Positions 27,401-39,400 of a stretch of DNA of 64,000 nucleotides are shown piece after piece. The notes below the pieces were generated by a model that was not told the origin of the DNA, did no database searches, and saw only the letters and a list, made by a program, of their open reading frames with translations. Source of the DNA: Crossaster papposus (lineage: Eukaryota > Echinodermata > Asteroidea > Velatida > Solasteridae); NCBI GenBank assembly GCA_037893245.1, contig JBAIAA010000237.1:1674001-1738000 (forward strand), read 5' to 3'. A program made the translations under genes and the position numbers. Each line of letters begins with the position of its first letter. The first letter of the stretch is position 1.

Positions 27401-30400
27401 CGTGTTTCGTTAATAATAATCCTGCGCCTCGGCTCGGTGATGTTAAAATAACTCCGGCGCGAACTGGTTAATGTAAAAACAATCCTAAACATGGGGGAAA
27501 AATCTATAAATGATTTGAGGTTAAGACTAGGATTTATATTACAGTAAATGTTTAATATACGGTACAGTACAGGTGTTTGAACCGGCCTTCAGATGAAGAC
27601 AAAGCCAGGGATTCAAAAATGCCCACAGACGTCAGATGCAACAGCGACAAAAACATAATTTATAGAATAATCCATATTACTTTTCCGCTCCACATTTCTG
27701 AAAATGACACAATTTGGAGTCTGGTACCTCGACTCTGAGCAGCGTGCATCATATTGGCGAGGGACAGAGCCAGCGAGCTGAAGAGCAGCCAGGCGTGATG
27801 ATGGCTGTAGGTCTCCAGCAAGGTTCCCTGCTGCATGCCTGACGTGACTGTCTTCATGGAGAACACCTCCACGCAGTGCGAGGCAGTGTGCCTGTTGAAA
27901 TTCAGACATGTTCAGACATGTTCAGACATGTTCAGACATGTTCAGACATGTTCAGACATGTTCAGACATGTTCAGACATGTTCAGACATGTTCAGACATG
28001 TTCAGACATGTTCAGACATGTTCAGACATGTTCAGACATGTTCAGACATGTTCAGACATGTTCAGACATGTTCAGACATGTTCAGACATGTTCAGACATG
28101 TTCAGACATGTTCAGACATGTTCAGACATGTTCAGACATGTTCAGACATGTTCAGACATGTTCAGACATGTTCAGACATGTTCAGACATGTTCAGACATG
28201 TTCAGACATGTTCAGACATGTTCAGGTTTTGTTAATACTGTCCTTGCCTTCCACTGATGTGGCTGGGGTTCGATTCCACTCGGAAAGGGCATGATGTGAT
28301 TTCGCATTCGAAGCGAACAGTCATTAGCAGGATGTGATTTCAACTAAAAGATGACCAAAATCACAACCAAATGCTCTAAAATCACATCCTTTTCCAAATT
28401 CACATCCTGAATTAAGTCATTAAATGTAGGATACACCATTGGTAATTGCTTGAATTATCAGGGCTGGGTTGATTTAGGGGATTGTATTTTATAGTAAATA
28501 TCATTTAACTGGCCTGTCCAAAGTTTTACAATCATGGATGCTGAGAAAAGCAAGACAAACGGTGTTCGTTTTCAACCGGCGTCAGGCATTGGTTTTTATG
28601 TTGTTCTTGGGTTTTTTCGTGAACAATTACAGGATATCTAGCGCAATCATTTTGCTGGATGCCTATAATCATTATCTACTTTCAAATAAGTAAAATATTT
28701 CCTAAAAATTCAGTAGTAATTTTTTTAGATATCTGCAAATGGTGTATCCTACCTTTAAAATCCAAATTCACATCCACTGTTTAACTGTAATCTTATACAC
28801 TGTGGAGGTGTGTTGGGGAGGGGGGTGTAAGCTAAGAGATTTTAGACTTTACTTCCCTTAAAAAAATTCTCCGGAGCAAAAAAGTAGAAAAACAAATTAA
28901 TTTGATCCTAATAAATTTTTCAACTATATTTCCCTTAAAAAAATAAAACACACAAAAAAATAATCAGACTTGAAAAACCCTAGTAAAGTCGAGGTTTCAA
29001 ACCCACAATCTCCAATCTGAACGCCTTGCACCTTTTGGACTGAGCTATCTGAATTGCTTGGCTGAAGGCGAGAATTCATTGCATTTTGTACCTATATACC
29101 TATAATATATGCATACGTGTATTAAAATTATTGTAGAGAGCATTCAATAATCCATCGATTCGGATGCAATTTGGAAAACAATTATTCGTTATCAGGCAGG
29201 GTATCTCATACTCGACACTAATATTTGCCCTGAGATACACACAACGGCTACCTACCCTTCGGGATAGTCCTGTGCATGGTGGCAGCCGTAACACAGGTCA
29301 AAGTCCTCACAGATGTTGCAATGTACGCGAGTACCCACGATGAAACCGTGGCAGAAATCACAGTTATACCTAGCAGGATAGGCCAAGAAAACAAAAAGAA
29401 TGAAGTCAAAACCACACCAAGTAGAGAAATGACAAATATTGGGTGGGGGATAGGGGTGGGGGATAGGGGTGGGGGATAGGGGTGGGGGATAGGGGTGGGG
29501 GATAGGGGTGGGGGATAGGGGTGGGGGATAGGGGTGGGGGATAGGGGTGGGGGATAGGGGTGGGGGATAGGGGTGGGAGATAGGGGTGGGAGATAGGGGT
29601 GGGAGATAGGGGTGGGAGATAGGGGTGGGAGATAGGGGTGGGAGATAGGGGTGGGAGATAGGGGTGGGAGATAGGGGTGGGAGATAGGGGTGGGAGATAG
29701 GGGTGGGAGATAGGGGTGGGAGATAGGGGTGGGAGATAGGGGTGGGAGATAGGGGTGGGAGATAGGGGTGGGAGATAGGGGTGGGAGATAGGGGTGGGAG
29801 ATAGGGGTGGGAGATAGGGGTGGGAGATAGGGGTGGGAGATAGGGGTGGGAGATAGGGGTGGGAGATAGGGGTGGGAGATAGGGGTGGGAGATAGGGGTG
29901 GGAGATAGGGGTGGGAGATAGGGGTGGGAGATAGGGGTGGGAGATAGGGGTGGGAGATAGGGGTGGGAGATAGGGGTGGGAGATAGGGGTGGGAGATAGG
30001 GGTGGGAGATAGGGGTGGGAGATAGGGGTGGGAGATAGGGGTGGGAGATAGGGGTGGGAGATAGGGGTGGGAGATAGGGGTGGGAGATAGGGGTGGGAGA
30101 TAGGGGTGGGAGATAGGGGTGGGAGATAGGGGTGGGAGATAGGGGTGGGAGATAGGGGTGGGAGATAGGGGTGGGAGATAGGGGTGGGAGATAGGGGTGG
30201 GAGATAGGGGTGGGAGATAGGGGTGGGAGATAGGGGTGGGAGATAGGGGTGGGAGATAGGGGTGGGGGATAGGGGTGGGGGAAAAGAAATTCCACTTGAG
30301 CAAGTTTTTCCAGCGGCATTTCACCATTTAATTGGTTCTTTTTAGAAAAACATAAAAGAGACATTACCTGAAATCTACCATTGCATGGTCGTCACGGTGA

Positions 30401-33400
30401 CCCTCCACCTGGACACCACCTGGAAAACCAACAGCCAAATTGTGATTGTTATTATTTATAAATTATAAGAATTATAATTTGCACAAATTTTTGGTGGCAA
30501 TAAAATAATGGCAATACCTCCAAATAGGCACTTGGGGAGACAATCCCATAGAGATGTACACAAACTTAAAACAGTCCTAAGATCTTCGAGATTTATGCTA
30601 TTTAGACCCAAATCTTTCGTTCTTGGACAAAAATAACTCCCAAATATATTTTTTTAGGGTAGCTAGACAAATGTCTCCCTAAGTGCCACTGTTTCCTTAT
30701 TACCTAAAAACTTATGCTAATTTGTCTCCCCAAGTGCCTATTTGGAAGAATTTCTTTCCAACTTACCAAAGAAGCATGTGCGGCAGAAGTCAAAAGCTTC
30801 GCACTCCAGACAGTGATAGTATGCGCCCCGTAAACTGGCCTGGCAACCATCACAAATCATAGAAATGGAGGGCAGGAGATCGGAGAAACGAGCGACAAAT
30901 ATATGCATGCCCTGGTGATGAATGTTAACAAGAGAAAATTACATGCAGCTTACCGAAGAAGCAACGAGAGCAATAGTCCATGTCCGCGCATTCCAGACAG
31001 CGGTAGCGCGCCCCGGGGATCTGAGCGTTGCAGCCATCGCACGAGATGGTTACTTGGAGCATGCTGCAATACCGGGCGATAAACATATGCATTGCCTGGT
31101 GTGGTAAACGACACATCAAGTCATTTTTTTAAAGTCTGGTTCCGAGACGGAATGATTCGGATTATTTCGGATGAACGTTAAATTCGGCAGCTGCCAATGT
31201 CACGTGACCAAAACGGGAGGAATTCCGCCTACTTCTGATAATATGTTTTTCGAATACGTTTCAATGACATTCTGGTATTAATCGTTAACGTTCGCGATGC
31301 TCGAGTGTTTCCCAGTTTCGTTTCATATTGCCCGAACCCCTCACATATTTGCACGGGACGACCCAATGTTCATGGAGCTACTGAGCACAAGAAGTTTCTT
31401 CCTTGGCAAAAAACAGGGTTACAGATCAAATTTTTCAGGTGATATATATTGTTTGTGACTGGTATTCGAGTGATTTTGTTTGCTCTAAGCCTAAAAAACA
31501 CGTGGAGTTTTGGCTGATAACCTATTTTTACTCAGAATATGGGGCTTAGCAGCTCCACGAAATTGGCCCTAGACTGTTAAAAGGTGAACCACATTGACCG
31601 CGACACTCACCCTTCTCTTCTCCAAAGTGTCCTGGTGCTTAATATCGGAGAACCAATTCGAGAAGCGATTGCCGGAGCTAGTCTGGAACTCTTTGAACCA
31701 CGCCATGCACTGCTTGTGCACATCCAGCTGCTTGGCTTCATCCGCCATGACGGAAAGACCGTCCCGGACGCTCACGTTCCCTGCAGCGTCCAGAATCAAT
31801 GGCATTTCAAAAAATTCTCGTCGGCCAATGTCATATGAATCACAATTTAAGTCACAGTCAGCTGAACTCGGTCATCAGCTGAACTCGGTCATCAGCTGAC
31901 ACCAGACAATTGCAGTCACAACGACCAGACACAGTTTAGTAATTAGGGAATAACAGTGCGAGGAGCCAGTCTTCAATGCATGATAATGACCGGCTTGGGG
32001 GATAGACGCTGTTGATGGACCGAGCCAAAGGCTATTATGGGCTACTGGAGTGTTTTGAAGTTTAGTACTTCATATTAAACCATTAAGGGACTTTACCAAA
32101 CTTAAAAAAGGAGGATACACCATTGGTAATTGCTTGAATTATCATGAATGGGTGGATTTTGGGGGTTGTATTTTATAGTAAATATCCTGTTTAACTGACC
32201 TGTTCGAAGATTTACAATCATGGATGCTGAAAAAAGTCTTTTTGTGATCGCCTTTCCGGCGATCGTGATTTTTTTTATCAAAGTCTAAATTGCAACTGTT
32301 TCATACAAAAAGAGGGAAAAAAACAACAACACTCGATTCCCGTCTTACGTTTTGCAATGTTTAGCAGCAGGGCGGGTGCCTTGATGTCACAAAGGAACTT
32401 CAAGTCATAGGGTTGCCAGTCTACATCAAGCAGATGAAGCACGCAGGCCTCCATGCAGGCATAGCCAGTCTCAACCTCTCTGTATAAGATAGTAACCAGA
32501 CTCCTTATAACCAGATTGTAGCGGAGGACGTATAAACACGCAAAGTTTATGTAAACGGATGACGCATAATCAGCAACGAGCAAGGCCGGAAATGTTTGTC
32601 AGCAGCGAGTAAGGCCAGAAATGTTTGTCAGCAGCAAGCAAGGCCGGAAATGTCTGTCAGCAGCGAGCAAGGCCGGAAATGTCTGTCAGCAGCGAGTAAG
32701 GCCGGAAATGTCTGTCAGCAGCGAGTAAGGCCGGAAATGTCTGTCAGCAGCGAGCAAGGCCGGAAATGTCTGTCAGCAGCGAGCAAGGCCGGAAATGTCA
32801 TGAGTGTGCTTCCCAGTTCGTCCGCTCAATATCACAGTGAAGAGTAAATACAATTCTCAAATCATGATCATTTTTCAGAACCTCCGCTTAGGCTCCGTCA
32901 CCATTGCCAAACTGCATTAACGAAGCCAAAGTTGGAGTCAAAGCTGCCAGGGTTTAGAAAACGGCCCATGTTGTATTAAACACTTACTCTGATTGGTCAG
33001 TGCAGTCAAAGTTTTGGACAGCCTCGACTAGACTCTGCACCAGGAGGTAGAAAGAACCTCTCAGCCTAGCCTCCAATTCCAGTCCACAACCATCTAGTCC
33101 ACTTGCATAGTGCCTGCAAAAGGAAAACCACAAAAATACACGACGGCCTGTGACTATGGTGCGTGTGCCCTTGGGCAAGGCACTTTGTCACTCATTGCTT
33201 CTCCCCACTCAGGAGTAAATGGGTACCACCTGTGAGGGCAAAGATGGTTGTTATTAGCTGCTTTGCGCCGAAATGGCCGCATTGAGCTGTATACTCCCCA
33301 GGGAGCTAAATTGGTAGTTGGAATGTTTTGTGGGCCTAATGAACAGGAATATTAATGACACAACGCCTTGAGTATCAGTACTGGTAGATACGTGGGCTAT

Positions 33401-36400
33401 AAAACAGTTCTGTAGTATTATTATTATAATCATTATCTGTATCAATTTTGTTAAATAAACTTTTATCAACAATATTTTTTTATGGCAAAACCTGATGATT
33501 TCCAGATTTCAAAAGGGTTTCAAAAAAAAAAAAAAAAAATATTAAAAAATTTAGACCAAACTCACCCTGGGCGAACTTGATTCGGCCAAATTTTGAGAAA
33601 AAATGTATTGATGTCAAATTAGCTGTGCATTTAGCATTTGCTTGAAGTACGAACCCGTTAATAATAAAACAAATCCAACTTTTATGACATGAAAACGCAC
33701 ATTTCTGGGGAGGATTTGGAGAGGAGCATTTCCTTGAGGAACTGCAGACAGTCTGATTGGAAGACGGTAGGCTTGCCGCTGGCCTTCAGGAATCGACAGG
33801 CAAACCGGTAGACGTCGGCAACAGCCTTGGCTCGTTCCTGACGCTCCTCTAGAAGACGTTTCACCCTGAGGGTGAAACGGTCAAGAGAATTAGCATTTAA
33901 ATCAGTTATTTATTGGAAGACGGTAGGTTTGCCACCGGCCTTCAGGAATCGACAAGCAAACCGGGAAACGTCGGCAACAGCCTTGGCTCGTTCCTGACGC
34001 TCCTCTAGAAGACGTTTCACCCTGAGGGTGAAACGGTCAAGAGAATTAGCATTTAAATCAGTTATTTATTGGAAGACGGTAGGCTTGCCGCTGGCCTTCA
34101 GAAATCGACAGGCAAACCGGTAGACGTCGGCAACAGCCTTGGCTCGTTCCTGACGCTCCTCTAGAAGACGTTTCACCGTGAGGGTGAAACGGTCAAGAGA
34201 ATTAGCATTTAAATCAGTTATTTATTGGAAGACGGTAGGCTTGCCACCGGCCTTCAGAAATTGACAAGCAAACCGGTAGACTTCGGCAACGGCTTGGCTC
34301 GTTCCCGACGATTCTCAAGAAGAGAGCAAGACGGTCAAGAGAATTAGCATTTAAATTAGTTTTTTTATTGGAAGACGGTAGGCTTGCGCCGGCCTTTAGG
34401 AATCGGCAGGCAAACCGGCCTTGGCTCGTTCCTGGTGCTCCTCTAGAAGACGTCGGAATTTCATTTCTATTTGCAAGTTCCAAAAATGAAGATTTTACCT
34501 CGCTTTCCGTTTAAGACCTGAATAAAGCTTATAGGAGCCTTTTGCGTGCATAACATGTAGTACAAGAATTGAAATGTAGTACATCATAAGTCAAACCACA
34601 AGTTGAATATTGAACAAAGGAATGACTGGAGCGGGGCTTGAACCAGCAACCTCCGGGTTGCCGTTCCGGTGCTCTACCAACTGAGGTATCCAGGCCTGTG
34701 TTGGCGGTTCCCCAAATAAGTCAATATCTTTGTTCAGGGGGCGTTTGTCAGAAGCCACAAACCCGTACTTGACATGTGGCCAAGGATCACGGCCAAGGTC
34801 AAGATACTAGCAACATTTATGTGCTATATATCACATATAAAAGAAGAACATCAGTGAGCGATATAAATAACCATGGCCATCTTTACCTTTCCACTGTTAG
34901 ATGAGGGTTCTTGACAAAATCCAGGACCAGTTTAAACTCTGGGTACTGGCTCAGTACTGTGCCCTCCTCGGCTGTACCCTAACATTGGAAAAAGAGATCA
35001 ATGGAGTTCAGTTCATACTTTAGCAAAAGCAAATGAGCTTAAAATCAGAAAATTGCCATTTTGCAAAACAGAGGGCAATAACCAAAATTTTTAAGTGGTG
35101 GTCGTTTTTGTTTCTTTTCATGTGAACCTTATTTTGCAAGTCGGGTTTTACCTTTCTCCACTTTTGTTCTTTAGTCAAACATCTTTGAAACCTATTTCAT
35201 CCCATTTTTATTATGTCGTCATACATTCACCGAATTACACAACCGATTTGAAATGTCATTTTCTCAAGAATCAGTTTTACCACTTCAAGTAAGTTGTTGG
35301 TCCATATTTCCATTACTGGACTCAGTATCCCTCAATGTTGTATACCATTGGAAAGCTCTCGTTCTGCAGAATCCAGGTATATAAATATCTCAATTCTATA
35401 AAAAGTCTGACTTTCAGCTCATTTTGTGGCGACAGCTCACATAATATATTTTGTCTTAAATTCACCTGGAATGCAGCATTCATCTCTGAGGAGCTCTGGC
35501 GTTCCTTCATGGCTCTGTTGTCCAGCGACTTACTCCTTGTGTACAGTTCACTGCATCTTCGCTGAAGCTTTAAAAAAAAAAATAACAAAACAAAAGTGCA
35601 TCAAAGTTTGATTGAGCAACAGATCCCGCACCTGCACCTATTTTACGTGTGCACAAAATCTTCAATGCAAGCAGGAGGTTATCAAATGCAAGAAGTTTGA
35701 AATGGACTGAAATATTGGAAGGCAGGAGAAAGGGCATCATTAATTCTGTCGGGATGAAAGTACTTCCTGCGTGGCGTTATCTAATTTTTCGATTCTGCAA
35801 AATCATTTCCAGGACTTTTTCAGATTTAGTGAAATCTATATAATTGTCAGTTGATAATGAAGAGTTTAACAATTTTAAACTTGACTGCTTCATTCTAAAG
35901 CTTGACGTTGATTTTCAAAGCTCGGCTAGAGTCGTGAAAAACTTGGCACCCCGCCAGGCTAGTTTTAGATGTTTGAAAACCTCGCATTCTTGCCAATTTG
36001 ACACTTCTTTCCACAATAGATCATAATTTATGTGACCCAACCCTGCAAAATGAGTCTTAACGACTAGTTTTAAAAAAATGGGTTTTTTCACATGCATTGG
36101 AAAGCACATCATTTGCTTTTTATTTTTGTGTCTCACTCAGGTTGGCACCTTATAATGTACAGTTATTATTTTAGGTAAAAGGGTTGGGAAAAAAAAGAAG
36201 GAATATTTAAAATGTACCTCGACTTTCTTTTGTAGTTTGGTCAACCCAGCAAACTGAAGCAAAAACCTGGCCTTGTCCCGAACCACTCCAACTACAATGA
36301 AAAACAGAATTTATTAACCCTAACCATCCCAAATCCTCCAAAATCCTCTTTGCAAAATGCAGGATTTTTATTTTTGCAGGATTGAGAGCACTTGTAAGTT

Positions 36401-39400
36401 GATACATCAAAGGATTTTGCAGGATCGAGGGCGTTTGAGTTTTTTGCCACTGGAGGATAATGCAGGATCCAGGTCATAAGGCCTAAACTAATGCTGGATG
36501 ATTTTGCAGGATTGAGGTTACTTGGGGTTTTATCCAAATGAGTATTTTGGAGGATTGAGTTTAATTGCTACTTTGTACTTTCACACTGCTCATGCTCTAT
36601 GCACATTCTCCATAGAGCTTCAGTCAAGGTGTAAGTTATGTGTCAAGGTGCAAGTTATGTGTCAAGAATAGGAAGCGCTTGCATACCGAGGGTCGTGTGT
36701 GCAGACCCTTGTTGTAATAGGGCACTTAGCAGCTGTTTGTTCCATGTTTGGCTGCTTCATAGCTCAATGGTAAACCCACTGCAGGATTTTGCAGGATTCA
36801 GGCAGTGGTCACCAGTAATAAATATTAGAGGGTTTTGCAGGATCCAGGGTATATGGAGTGTTAATACTTTTGAATTGCAGAATTTTGCAGGATTCAGGTT
36901 ATGTGCAAAAATAATGGAGTAGGGAGTTAGGATTAATAAATCATTATTTAGATATTGATGAACTTTTCAGAGACAACATTTGGCAGAGTGCAACACGTAC
37001 TACCTTTTTTCTATTTAATTATCAGAACAATTGAATGTATATTATTATTGACATAATCACTACTTACTGGGTTCAACCTCAGGGCAGCCTGCTTTAGGAT
37101 CCTTCTCTTTCTCCTGCGCTGCTAGTTGCTTCTGTCGGAGATCAATCTTTAAAATAAAATAAAAAAATATTCCAACATTATATTGACTTCGCAAAATCAT
37201 GTCATATAAAAAAGACCAGTGAAGTTGTTTCAAAGACAAAGCACTGACAAGTCCTTTTGATGTAAAAAAAATTTTACGAAAAATATACTTTTTGCAACTA
37301 TCCAATTAAATACGTATTATTAACATAATGGTATACTGCAACTTTAATAAATATATATAAGTCGAGTAAAGAAATTGACTAGAGAAAGATTTGACCTCAA
37401 GATCTCAGAAATACTGTTCCAGTGCTCCACAAACAATCCAGCTTTATGTTGGCAGTTTCCCAATTTGTCACCGTCTTTATTGATAGGGTGCTGCCTAGAA
37501 GTCATCTTGGTTACACAAACTCACAAAATTTGGCATTCGGCAAATCACTCACAGAGTAGGTAGATTTCTATTTACACATCGGCAAATTGCCAGTTGGACA
37601 AGTTGGCAGTTGCGTTATAATGGTTCATCACGAGAGACTTACGAGGAGCGGTCTGAGTCCCTCTGCAGTTCGGAATGCTTGCAATATGCCGTCGCTGGGC
37701 TTGGACGGAGAATCAGGCTCAACTGCAAAAACCAATAGTCAAGATGATCAGTTGGCGCATATTTAAAAGATTCATTTAAGGAGGCACTTCCTAAAACAAA
37801 ATTGGAAAATCATACCAAAATAAATTTCGGTAACGGGTAGGTAAACTCACGATTGTTTAGAGCTTGATAACAATTTCACTTACTGTAAGATTTGAGTTGA
37901 AACTTTTGTTTTAGCAAGACAATAGTGGCGTATCACTTTAGGGGCCGCGCCACTTTAGGGAACATTAACAAATTGTACACTGAAACTTACTGTATTAGTT
38001 ATTTACACAAATGTGACCCACCACCCCAAAACCAGGCTGAAGTCGAAATTTGTCATATGAGAGATTTTGATACCATTGGATTGCTAGCGTTTTAAGCTTT
38101 AAAATAAGCTATAGTGGACTCAAATAGGTGATATACCTTCGAAGTTACATCTTTTTGAAGTTAGGAAGTGTCAAGGGATGCTTTCGAGAAAACGAGCAAT
38201 AAAGTCGTTCATCATTATCATACATTATTGAGCAAAAATCAGAAGAAGGCCGATATTATCATTTTCAGGGATTTTTAAAAAGGTTTAAACATGAACAGCC
38301 TATAAATTAGAGTTTTAACTAACGATTTATGAAAAAAATAACAAATCGACCGGCAGCACATTGTTTGTGTACAATGCCGTATCTCGAAATGGCATTTGCC
38401 GACTTCCGCCTGGTTTTGGCGTGGTGGGTCACAAATGTACAATTCTTTTTGCAACTACCGTGTGTGGGGATGGTGTTTCGCAGTTCCTGCGAGTGCCACA
38501 AGAGGGCGGAAAACACCGAAACGACAGCACTGTTGACCAGCTCCCCGCCAACAGAGGGCATGTGATAAAGAGACTGGCATCTGCGAGAAATCAACACAAA
38601 TTATGAATAACTCACAAATAATCAACTTCAGAACAGACCTAATTTGCATACTTGTGGTTTTTAATAATACTTTTTGCTTATATACTGTGCAGCTACTCAA
38701 ATTATAATCAGTAGATGTGACATGGGGAAGAGTTCCCACCTTTTAGTACATGACGTTTTAGGGGCCATTTCATAGGGTTCATGTGATTAAGAAAAATCTC
38801 TCTAAACTCAAACTCGACCACAAATTGTTAACATCACCCTAATTTGTCGTCTTCTTCATTTTCTGTCAGTATACCCTAACCCAATTCTGCCTATAGAATC
38901 CTTTACTGGAGACCGTAAATGTTATGGGGACACGAAAATATCCACACAACTCGGTCCGATTTTGTTCAAACAAAAGAAAGTATCCCCATAACTCGGTGTA
39001 TGCCTACCCCCACCTATACCATCGTTTAAAATTGCACATCTAAAATTGCAAGACTTTCTCTGATTTGGGTATGGACAAGAGAAGCCTTTAGTTCATCCTG
39101 GATTCAAACCAGGCACCTCTAAAATGCAGTGACGCTGATCTGCCCGGACTCACAAGATGGTACCAACAAGGACGGTTCTCGAACCACGAGTCTTGCCTAC
39201 TTTCGTAATAATCTTTAAACCTCGACCTTTGACCTTTAACAAGACCATATTATAAAGGTTAAAATATTGCATGCATGACCCAAGTTTGATTGGAATTGAA
39301 CTCACCAAAATGACACATACATATAAACTACATATTTGACCTGTTCCAACAAAACCCGGACAAAGTCGCACAATGTGTTTTGTCACAATGTACTCCTGAA

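Noticed and set aside
27835..28294. Plus-strand frames repeating CSDMFRHVQT.
   Set aside because: Produced by the 10-bp array read in three frames; no start, splice or homology support.
29248..30364. Two minus-strand open frames of 359 and 370 codons, Pro/His/Tyr-rich.
   Set aside because: They arise because the 13-bp intronic array has no stop in several frames. Exons 33 and 34 splice cleanly on either side, and only exon 34 at the edge is real coding.
27901..34470. CRISPR-like repeat arrays.
   Set aside because: All arrays are direct tandem repeats without unique spacers, and the locus is eukaryotic.
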